This document shows positions 1-5,201 of a DNA stretch of 6,633 nucleotides, in pieces. Made by a program: the position numbers and the translations under genes. The first letter of the stretch is position 1. Each line of letters begins with the position of its first letter. The notes under the pieces are model-generated. The model was given only the letters and a program-made list of their open reading frames with translations. It made no database searches and had not been told where the DNA came from. Origin of the DNA: W0P28-013 sp963593685 (GTDB taxonomy: Bacteria > Bacteroidota > Bacteroidia > Bacteroidales > Paludibacteraceae); NCBI GenBank assembly GCA_963593685.1, contig CAVBBP010000081.1:1-6633 (forward strand), given 5' to 3'.

Positions 1-100
1 TTCGCTCAAACAGTAATTCCGCTTTCTCGAAACACAAAACCTGATTTTTGACACTCGCCGCCCAATGCCGTGTTCGCGTCCCGAAACGCCGCCAAAATTT

Positions 101-139
101 TAATTAAGTAATTGGAAATTAGATAATTGAATAATTAAA
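101..139. repeat. Degenerate octamer array, TAATTRRA-like
   Basis: Units of 8 bp begin at 101 (TAATTAAG), 109 (TAATTGGA), 124 (TAATTGAA) and 132 (TAATTAAA), with a 7-bp unit (AATTAGA) at 117. The phase is held over about 39 bp. It is one of several arrays with 7-8 bp period in the gaps of this window. Confidence 0.6.
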
Positions 140-159
140 AAGTCTTTTGTCTTTACTCC

Positions 160-180
160 TTATTCTTTATTCTTTATTCA
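160..180. repeat. Heptamer array, TTATTCT x3
   Basis: Three consecutive 7-bp units start at 160, 167 and 174. The first two are identical and the third differs only at its last base (TTATTCA). It sits between the octamer array at 101-139 and the heptamer array at 185-226. Confidence 0.7.
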
Positions 181-184
181 AAAG

Positions 185-226
185 ATTCCTCACTCCTAAT
201 TCCTCATTCCTAACTACTAACTCTTC
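185..226. repeat. Degenerate heptamer array, ATTCCTM-like x6
   Basis: Six contiguous 7-bp units occur at 185, 192, 199, 206, 213 and 220: ATTCCTC, ACTCCTA, ATTCCTC, ATTCCTA, ACTACTA, ACTCTTC. The period is kept exactly although the units have drifted. It ends 10 bp from the stop codon of the HAD gene. Confidence 0.7.
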
Positions 227-236
227 TCGTAATAAT

Positions 237-872
237 TTATAGAAGCCCCCCTTTATCGTTTTCAATCAGAAAAAATTGCGCTCCAACGGCGCGTGCGCTG
301 GCACCATCGGTGTCGTTGCGATCGCCAACAAAAAGGCAGTCGGCAGGCGACACTTGCAGCCGCTCTACCACCTGCGCAGCCGCCTGTGCCGATGGCTTCA
401 AGCCGCCCAACTCGGGAGCGGCGACTACAAAATCGAACAGTTGCGGAGCAAGCCCCAAGGCGTGCAGTTTTTCGGCCACGCAGCCGTAGTCGGAATAGAC
501 CGCCACAGTGATTTTGCACTGGCGACACGCCTCGATAAACGCCTGTACCCACGCTCGTGGGCGATAGGCGCGCCGCAACACACGCACCATGGCGGGCATA
601 TAGCAACGAAAATACCACCAGCGTGCCAAACGCGGCGAAAAAAGGCGTTTTTCGGCCATTTTTTTGAAAAAAATGGCATAAAAATCCGCTTCAGAGCCAA
701 AAAACTGCCCTTTCAACGCTTTGCGTGTGCGCTGTTCGGCAGCGAGCAGCGGCAAAAAAAGCAGTTGCGACGCAATCAGCCGTGCAGCCAAACGGCGTTT
801 GTCGTAGAGCGTGCCATCGAGGTCGAGCACCACGGCTTTTACCCTGTCGTTGAGTGCGTCAATTGGCTCCAT
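237..872 (-). CDS. HAD-superfamily (subfamily IA-like) hydrolase
   Basis: This is a 211-residue phosphatase-type enzyme of the haloacid dehalogenase superfamily, probably cytoplasmic, which would cleave phosphate from a small molecule through an aspartyl-phosphate intermediate. All four motifs are visible: motif I DLDGT at 17-21 (D17 nucleophile, D19 acid/base), motif II Ser127 in VYSDYG, motif III Lys159 in GGLKP, and motif IV VGDRNDTD at 182-189 (D184, D189). Residues of about 25-115 form a helical, Arg-rich cap between motifs I and II. I chose the ATG at 872 because the core beta strand follows closely (VKAVVLDLDGT). The frame stays open to 989, but those 39 residues are Ala/Thr-rich, lie over the previous gene and look like a shadow. 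The start overlaps the end of the upstream GH3 gene by 14 bp, which suggests co-transcription and coupled translation. The substrate cannot be predicted from these motifs. Confidence 0.9.
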   Translation of the reverse strand: MEPIDALNDRVKAVVLDLDGTLYDKRRLAARLIASQLLFLPLLAAEQRTRKALKGQFFGSEADFYAIFFKKMAEKRLFSPRLARWWYFRCYMPAMVRVLRRAYRPRAWVQAFIEACRQCKITVAVYSDYGCVAEKLHALGLAPQLFDFVVAAPELGGLKPSAQAAAQVVERLQVSPADCLFVGDRNDTDGASARAVGAQFFLIENDKGGLL

Positions 873-2751
873 TGCGGCGTTGTTTGCGGCGTTCAGCGCG
901 GCGCTCTTTGCGGTCGTCGAGGCGTTTTTTGCGCTCGGCACGGCGTTGGTCGATGCGGTCGTCCATGGTGTGCGCATTCTCCATAACACGGTCTGCCCAG
1001 CGGTTGTAGCCAGTTTCTAAACGCTCCAACAGACTGAATTTGTTGCGGCGTTTTTCGTCCTGCATCAGCAGATTGAATTTGAACTGTCCATCGCGGAAAC
1101 CGTCGCGCAAGCAGGCGGCCTTGAAGCGTGCGTAGGCGTTGTTGAGCAAGATGTGCGCTTGTGGGGCGTGCAGTCGAAACGAGGCGCGCTTCGACTCGTA
1201 TTCGACATTGATAGCACGCAGCCGCGCATCGACCACTTGCGTAAAGTCATCGGCCGCTTTTTGCGTGATATTCTCATCGACAAATTCGTAGTAGAAATGG
1301 TAGCGCGAGTCTTTCACATCGGCAAAACCGACAAAAAATTTGGTTTTCACGCCTGTTTCGCGCTCTGCCTCGTGCACCGCCTGAATAAACTGCGGTTCGT
1401 AGAGTTTTTCGCCCGTCATCGACACAATGCCGTTTACCTTCGACACCATGTGCACTGTGGGCGTGTTGCGGAACTTGCCGCCCACCTCCACAAGGTCGTT
1501 CATGTTGTAGCGAAACAGCCCCGAATAGGTGGTTACATAGGCGCAATAGCGTTTGCCCTGCTCCAATTCGTCGATTTGCAAAAAGTGTTTGTGCGGACTG
1601 TCCAACTCCTCTTCTGCCACAAATTCGTAGTAGTGAAAATGCGGAAAAAGCACCGATTCGTTGCTGTCGTCGAGCGCAAAGCCAAAGCGACATTCGGTGG
1701 CGATGTAGCCCAACTCCTGATAGTAGGTGCGCTCCCAGTCGAAAGCGTCCATGTACTTGTCCATATAGACTTTGGTGTTGCCGCATTTCCAAGTGGAGAG
1801 GTATTGCAGCAGCGGCCAATAGTGCTTCGGTTCGAGTTTGCCGTACTGGCGCAAAATCTGCCGCAACTCGTCGGCGCGTTCGGGGCGTGGCTGCATATAG
1901 CGTTGCAGTTCGTTGCGTATATCTTCCTGAATATCAAACGATTGACTCAATGTTCCAAGTTCGATATCGCGTATCAGTTCGTCGGTGTGTTCGTCCACCG
2001 TGCGCATCAGTTCCAATATGGTCGATGGGTTGGCGGTTGCCCAAAGCGTTACATCGCGGTGCTGCAAGGCGAGGCGCATCAGCGTGTAGTTGCGTGCGGC
2101 GTAGTCCTCGATCGACATTACCGAGGCGGGCGCGACATAGTGTTTTTTGATTATCGACGGAATGTCGCGCACCAATACGCCGCTCACCGAGCCGAAAAGC
2201 GTGCCGTCGGGTGCGTAGCCTTCCACCTCTTTGCCCACGATTGGGAAGATGTGTCCGCCAAAAATGCGGCTGCGGTGTTTCACAAAATTCCAAGTCCAAA
2301 TGTGCGACATTTTGCCGTAAACATCTTTCAGATATTTGTGCGTCATCGGAATCCATTTCGGCTCGCTGGTGGTGCCGCTGGTGGTGGCATACATATCGGG
2401 TTTCCCTGGAAAAAGCACATTCTCTTCGCCGTGTTTGTGGCGTTCGACATACGGCCGCAGCGTCTCGAAACTGTCGTTCACTGGCACATATTGCTGATAG
2501 AGGTGAAACAGATCGGCGGCGTTGGTGGTCTGCAAAATGATGTCGAAATGGTGTTCGCGGCCATACACCGTGTCGCGCGATAGGGTCAGAATGTCGCGCA
2601 GGGTCTTTTCGGCGGCGTGGCGTGGGTGGCGACTCCAAAATTTCAGGCGCAACATCTGGCTGCCTCCCACAAGGAAAAGCATAAAATTGATGAGCCGCGG
2701 GCGTGGCAACGATTTACCAGTGAAATCGATATATGTCTTTTTTATCGCCAT
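859..2751 (-). CDS. GH3-like acyl-acid amide synthetase, paralogue 2
   Basis: This 630-residue protein belongs to the GH3 auxin-responsive family of the ANL adenylate-forming superfamily. Plant members activate a carboxylic acid with ATP and join it to an amino acid; bacterial roles are largely undefined. Visible motifs are the ATP-binding loop TTSGTTSEPKWIP (123-135), ATECRFGF (351-358), FRYNMNDLVEVGG (413-425, with D419 in the place of the ribose-binding Asp) and GIVSMTGEKL (441-450, hinge region). A hydrophobic stretch near the N terminus (about 21-34) may be membrane-associated or buried. Homology to the upstream paralogue ends near residue 579. After that comes an extra tail of about 50 residues with 17 Arg/Lys in its last 46, absent from the paralogue. 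The ATG at 2751 fits because the next Met (residue 24) would remove residues that align with the paralogue. No promoter is seen in the 52-bp gap before it. The acyl and amine substrates are unknown. Confidence 0.9.
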   Translation of the reverse strand: MAIKKTYIDFTGKSLPRPRLINFMLFLVGGSQMLRLKFWSRHPRHAAEKTLRDILTLSRDTVYGREHHFDIILQTTNAADLFHLYQQYVPVNDSFETLRPYVERHKHGEENVLFPGKPDMYATTSGTTSEPKWIPMTHKYLKDVYGKMSHIWTWNFVKHRSRIFGGHIFPIVGKEVEGYAPDGTLFGSVSGVLVRDIPSIIKKHYVAPASVMSIEDYAARNYTLMRLALQHRDVTLWATANPSTILELMRTVDEHTDELIRDIELGTLSQSFDIQEDIRNELQRYMQPRPERADELRQILRQYGKLEPKHYWPLLQYLSTWKCGNTKVYMDKYMDAFDWERTYYQELGYIATECRFGFALDDSNESVLFPHFHYYEFVAEEELDSPHKHFLQIDELEQGKRYCAYVTTYSGLFRYNMNDLVEVGGKFRNTPTVHMVSKVNGIVSMTGEKLYEPQFIQAVHEAERETGVKTKFFVGFADVKDSRYHFYYEFVDENITQKAADDFTQVVDARLRAINVEYESKRASFRLHAPQAHILLNNAYARFKAACLRDGFRDGQFKFNLLMQDEKRRNKFSLLERLETGYNRWADRVMENAHTMDDRIDQRRAERKKRLDDRKERRAERRKQRRNGAN

Positions 2752-2803
2752 AAAATCGAAATTTTGCGCACAAAAGCGTGCGGCGTTCTCTTTTCAAAAA
2801 GCA

Positions 2804-4498
2804 CTACTCGACGACAAGTTGCTTGAACTTGGCGTGCCGTTTTTCGTCTTGCAACAGCAGATTCAGTTTGAACTGCCCATCGCGAGCGCCTTCGGCAATG
2901 CATTGTGCCTTGAATTTTTCGAACGACTGCGCCACCAAACGGAATGTTATCGGGTCTTTCACGCGGAACGAGGCGCGCTTGGCTGCATACTCGATGTTGA
3001 TCTCTTTTAGCGTGTCGTCCACCACTTTGGTAAAGGCTTCGGCCTGCGCCTGCGTGGTGTTTTGGTCGGCAAATTCGTAGTAGAATTTATACGCCGATTC
3101 GGCCAAATCGGCAAATCCGATGAAGAAATTCGTCGTCAAACCCGTCTGTTTCTCGGCCTGATGCACGGCGTTGATAAATTGGGCTTCGGCCAGTTTTTCT
3201 CCCGTCATGGTTACAATGCCGTTCACCTTTTGAATAAGGTGAACCGTGGGCGTATTGCCAAAAAATTCGCCAACTTCCACAAGGTCGTTCATGTTGTAGC
3301 GATAGAGCCCTGCAAAAGTGGTTACATAGGGGCAGTAGCGTTTGCCTTTTTCCAATTCCCAGAGTTGGAGAAAGTGCTTCGTGTCGCTTTCGAGTTCCTC
3401 CTCGGCCACAAATTCGTAGTAGTGAAAATGCGGGAAAAGCACGGTGTTGTTCGTGTCGTCGAGCACCAAGCCAAAGCGGCACTCCGAAGCAAAATAGCCG
3501 AACTCTTGGTGCAGCATCGCATCGGGGAACGAGTGAGCAAATTTTTCGACATAGACATGCGTGTTGCCGCACTTCCAAGTGTTCAAAATCTGCAAGTTAG
3601 GCCAATAGTGCTTGGGCAACACCTGACCGTATTTCGCCTTCAGCGCACGCAGTTCGGCGGCGCGTTCGGGGTTCGGTTTCAGGTAGGGACGGATATCCTC
3701 GCGAATCCAGTCGGGAATGTTGAGTTCGGCTTTCAGCGTACCCTGCTCGATGTCGCGGCAATAGTCGTCGAAATAGTCGTTCACATTGTTCTGCATCTCG
3801 ACAATGGTCGATGGATTGGCAGTAACCACCAGCGTGATATTGCGCTCGATGCCCATGCGCATGATGGTGTAGTAGCGCGCGGTGTAGTCCTCGATGGCAA
3901 AAACCGACGCTGGCGAGGCGTAGAGTTTTTTCACAAATTTGGGGCAGTCGCGCTGTGTAACGCCGCTCACCGAGCCGAAGAATGTGCCGTCGGGTGCTTC
4001 GCCCTCTTTCACCTTGCCCACAATCGACACAATTTTGCCAGTGAACACTTTCGGACGATTTTTAATGAAGTTGAAGAGCCACACCTTGGTCATTTTGCCG
4101 TAGATGTTGTTCAGGTATTCCGCCGTAATTGGCACCCATTTTGGCTCGCTGGTGGTGCCGCTGGTGGTGGCGTACATCAGTGGTTTGCCGGGGAAAAGCA
4201 CATTTTCTGCGCCATGTTTATGCTTCTCGACATACGGCCGCAAATCTTCGTAATCGTTTAGGCTCACCCATTTCTGATAGCGTGCATAGAGTTCGGCATC
4301 GGTTGGTGCAGCAAGAATTTCGGCGAAATGGTGTTCGCGCCCATACTCGGTATCTTTGGCATAGTTGAGAATTTGGCGCAAGGTGCGCTCGCTCGTTTTA
4401 CGCGGGTCGCGCGAGGCTTTTTTTAGTTTCAAATACTGAATTCCGCCCGCTACGCCGAGCAGAAAATTCGGGACAAAAGGACAATTTGTATCTTTCAT
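2804..4498 (-). CDS. GH3-like acyl-acid amide synthetase, paralogue 1
   Basis: This 564-residue GH3-family protein is the first gene of the minus-strand operon. It has the same architecture as its neighbour: ATP-binding loop TTSGTTSEPKWVP (111-123), FASECRFGL (336-344), YRYNMNDLVEVG (399-410, D405 equivalent to the ribose-binding Asp) and GIVTMTGEKL (427-436). A C-terminal block DGQFKLNLLLQDEKR (540-554) is shared with the paralogue. It ends LVVE without the basic tail seen in the second copy. I use the ATG at 4498; the frame can be extended three codons to a TTG at 4507, which is less likely. Across the ATP-binding region (NVLFPGKP to the Thr after WVPI) the two proteins match at 24 of 27 positions, while other stretches differ clearly. 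This is an old tandem duplication, possibly with different substrates. Expected to act in the cytoplasm or at the inner face of the membrane. Confidence 0.9.
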   Translation of the reverse strand: MKDTNCPFVPNFLLGVAGGIQYLKLKKASRDPRKTSERTLRQILNYAKDTEYGREHHFAEILAAPTDAELYARYQKWVSLNDYEDLRPYVEKHKHGAENVLFPGKPLMYATTSGTTSEPKWVPITAEYLNNIYGKMTKVWLFNFIKNRPKVFTGKIVSIVGKVKEGEAPDGTFFGSVSGVTQRDCPKFVKKLYASPASVFAIEDYTARYYTIMRMGIERNITLVVTANPSTIVEMQNNVNDYFDDYCRDIEQGTLKAELNIPDWIREDIRPYLKPNPERAAELRALKAKYGQVLPKHYWPNLQILNTWKCGNTHVYVEKFAHSFPDAMLHQEFGYFASECRFGLVLDDTNNTVLFPHFHYYEFVAEEELESDTKHFLQLWELEKGKRYCPYVTTFAGLYRYNMNDLVEVGEFFGNTPTVHLIQKVNGIVTMTGEKLAEAQFINAVHQAEKQTGLTTNFFIGFADLAESAYKFYYEFADQNTTQAQAEAFTKVVDDTLKEINIEYAAKRASFRVKDPITFRLVAQSFEKFKAQCIAEGARDGQFKLNLLLQDEKRHAKFKQLVVE

Positions 4499-4675
4499 TG
4501 CTGTCAATTATTTGAGGGTGACAAAAAGTGCGCCAAATAGGTGCAAATTTCACCTTTGCTGGTAGGCGGTGCAACAAATGCGGTGCTATTCAGTCGCTAC
4601 CAACCAGCGTTAAGTCTTTGATTTTTAGTAGGAAGCCGCCGCTGCACCGCTTTTTGTGGCGACTTCGGCTTATTT
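4499..4675 (-). promoter_or_regulatory. Long leader of the GH3 operon, possible alternative hairpins
   Basis: If transcription starts just after the promoter at 4679-4710, the RNA has about 175 untranslated bases. On the minus strand GCGGTGC (4650-4644) can pair with either of two downstream copies of GCACCGC (4586-4580 or 4572-4566). Pairing with the second copy extends to about 11 bp with two G-U pairs. A competing stem pairs GTTGGTAG (4604-4597) with CTACCAGC (4565-4558). The pairings are mutually exclusive, as in attenuators, but I recognise no known riboswitch and could not fold it. Confidence 0.3.
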
Positions 4676-4678
4676 TTG
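4653..4678 (+). promoter_or_regulatory. Weak divergent promoter candidate for the 52-aa gene
   Basis: TATTTTTG at 4671-4678 matches the TAnnTTTG box, but the nearest upstream TTTG (4653-4656) is only 14 bp away instead of about 20. It abuts the minus-strand -7 box, giving a near-palindrome across 4671-4686. It is the best plus-strand candidate ahead of the small gene at 4812. Confidence 0.3.
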
Positions 4679-4710
4679 CAAAGATAGACTTTTATTTGCT
4701 AACTGCCAAA
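4679..4710 (-). promoter_or_regulatory. Bacteroidota-type promoter of the GH3 operon
   Basis: Read on the minus strand, TTTG (4710-4707) is followed after 20 bp by TATCTTTG (4686-4679). This matches the Bacteroidota primary sigma consensus TTTG, 19-21 bp, TAnnTTTG. It points to the GH3-GH3-HAD genes, with a predicted start of transcription near 4675. No comparable site is seen closer to the ATG at 4498. Confidence 0.65.
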
Positions 4711-4811
4711 AGCGGTGATGCGTTGCGCTGTTCAAAACTATTCGGTGCGGCACGCAATAAAAACGCAAAATGGTCGTTTTATGAGTAAACAAACCAAAAA
4801 TTGATGCGCCT

Positions 4812-4970
4812 ATGGCAAAAAATTCTACCACTTTCGAAGTTGGCATGCCAGCTGCCACGCCAACGACACTAACTCCACGCAAACAGACGCTGCAAACCAT
4901 CTTGGCGTTTGCCGCAGCCTACCACGCCGAAGTCCTCAACGACACGCTACTGGAGTTCATTCTAAACTAA
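4812..4970 (+). CDS. Small protein of 52 residues, function unknown
   Basis: The ATG at 4812 opens a 52-codon frame ending TAA at 4968-4970. The protein starts MAKNSTTFEVGMPAATP, has a Thr/Pro-rich first half, then a predicted amphipathic helix from about residue 23 (RKQTLQTILAFAAAYHAEVL), and ends LLEFILN. There is no signal peptide, Cys pair or known domain. The main reason to believe it is that the stop codon is followed immediately by a strong intrinsic terminator, as expected for the end of a real transcript. From memory, Bacteroidales genomes carry short unannotated proteins of the type 'TLxxIL-FA-x-Y...FILN'; this is a recollection, not a search result. It has no obvious Shine-Dalgarno, normal for the phylum. 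Divergent from the GH3 operon; no functional link is evident. Confidence 0.6.
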   Translation: MAKNSTTFEVGMPAATPTTLTPRKQTLQTILAFAAAYHAEVLNDTLLEFILN

Positions 4971-4997
4971 AAAAAGCCGCATCTGCGGCTTTTTTTT
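4971..4997 (+). terminator. Intrinsic terminator after the 52-aa gene
   Basis: A perfect stem AAAAAGCCGC (4971-4980) and GCGGCTTTTT (4985-4994) encloses the 4-base loop ATCT, and the T run continues to 4997. It starts directly after the TAA of the small gene. Because it is flanked by A and T runs it could work in both directions, but no minus-strand gene ends here. Confidence 0.92.
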
Positions 4998-4998
4998 A

Positions 4999-5015
4999 GC
5001 GCGAAAGTTTCGCGC
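4999..5015. repeat. Perfect short palindrome GCGCGAAA-G-TTTCGCGC
   Basis: Two 8-bp arms (4999-5006 and 5008-5015) are separated by one base. It lies two bases past the terminator T run. It could be a protein-binding dyad or a degenerate repeat; nothing decides between these. Confidence 0.5.
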
Positions 5016-5023
5016 GTAAGCGG

Positions 5024-5055
5024 ATTCAAAATTTCAAATTTCAGAATTTCAAATT
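5024..5055. repeat. Heptamer/octamer array, TTTCAAA-like
   Basis: Units TTCAAAA, TTTCAAA, TTTCAGAA and TTTCAAA follow one another from 5025, all 7 bp except one of 8. The sequence is AT-rich and non-coding, between the terminator of the small gene and the permease promoter. Confidence 0.65.
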
Positions 5056-5074
5056 GCGCTGCGCGCGGTTTCTG
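5054..5074 (+). repeat. Copy 1 of a dispersed direct repeat (TTGCGCTGCGC-N3-GTTTCTG)
   Basis: TTGCGCTGCGC (5054-5064), three variable bases, then GTTTCTG (5068-5074). The same arrangement recurs at 6491-6511, with 18 of 21 positions identical. The two copies flank the permease gene. Confidence 0.6.
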
Positions 5075-5096
5075 GTTTCTAGTTGTTGGGTTATTG
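5069..5096. repeat. Degenerate heptamer array, TTTCTRG-like
   Basis: Units of 7 bp at 5069 (TTTCTGG), 5076 (TTTCTAG), 5083 (TTGTTGG) and 5090 (GTTATTG). The second unit is identical to the unit repeated at 6459-6486, so the same array type occurs on both sides of the permease gene; the last two units are much diverged. Confidence 0.5.
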
Positions 5097-5107
5097 TTGA
5101 AGCGTTC

Positions 5108-5127
5108 GGACGTGGCATGCCGCGTCC
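5108..5127. repeat. 20-bp dyad, GGACGTGGCA / TGCCGCGTCC
   Basis: The 10-bp arms pair completely if one G-U is allowed. It lies about 75-94 bp before the permease start. It could be an operator or a decayed REP-like palindrome: elements of the form GTAGGGACG...CGTCCCTAC are, as I recall, dispersed in several phyla, and the right flank here does read CGTCCCTAC. Confidence 0.5.
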
Positions 5128-5129
5128 CT

Positions 5130-5157
5130 ACTTTCTACTTTTCACTTTTCACTTTAT
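5130..5157. repeat. Heptamer array, ACTTTTC-like x4
   Basis: Four units of exactly 7 bp at 5130 (ACTTTCT), 5137 (ACTTTTC), 5144 (ACTTTTC) and 5151 (ACTTTAT). Looser ACTTT copies continue to about 5180, running into the permease promoter. Confidence 0.7.
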
Positions 5158-5161
5158 ACAC

Positions 5162-5194
5162 TTTACAGACTTTCGCACTTTTTTCGTAACTTTG
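5162..5194 (+). promoter_or_regulatory. Bacteroidota-type promoter of the permease gene, very short leader
   Basis: TAACTTTG at 5187-5194 fits the TAnnTTTG -7 box. TTTA at 5162-5165 stands 21 bp upstream and is a 3-of-4 match to the TTTG box. The ATG begins 8 bases after the box, so the transcript would start only a few bases before it and have almost no 5' leader. Confidence 0.6.
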
Positions 5195-5201
5195 CAGACC
5201 G

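Larger units (their letters stand above)
1..236. other. Left-edge non-coding region
   Basis: I find no supportable gene here. Plus frame 1 is open from the window edge to a TGA at 49-51, so the tail of an upstream gene may end there, but 16 codons are too few to judge. Positions 52-100 are GC-rich and featureless to me. From 101 on, the DNA is AT-rich and made of short repeats, listed separately. It lies downstream of the minus-strand operon, where a terminator would be expected, yet I see no convincing GC-rich hairpin followed by a T run on that strand. Confidence 0.5.

Noticed and set aside
873..989. N-terminal extension of the HAD protein by 39 residues
   Set aside because: The stretch is Ala/Thr-rich without family similarity, lies over the coding end of the GH3 gene, and the ATG at 872 gives the normal distance to the DLDGT motif.
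1153..2583. 476-codon plus-strand open frame
   Set aside because: It is antisense to the GH3 gene, which has clear family motifs; the long frame follows from codon bias, and a similar antisense frame lies over the other GH3 copy (3062-4261).
2767..2782. CGCAC/GTGCG hairpin between the two GH3 genes
   Set aside because: The stem is only 5 bp and no T run follows on the minus strand, so it is not a terminator; likely chance.
4528..4788. 86-codon plus-strand frame beginning with GTG
   Set aside because: It covers the GH3 promoter and leader, has no recognisable protein features and a biased composition; no ATG start.
4781..4872. Short upstream frames before the 52-aa gene (8 codons at 4781, 22 codons at 4804 overlapping by TGATG)
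   Set aside because: Too short to support; the stop of the 22-codon frame lies inside the better-supported small gene.
4670..4900. 76-codon minus-strand frame
   Set aside because: It is antisense to the 52-residue gene, covers the promoter region and resembles no known protein.
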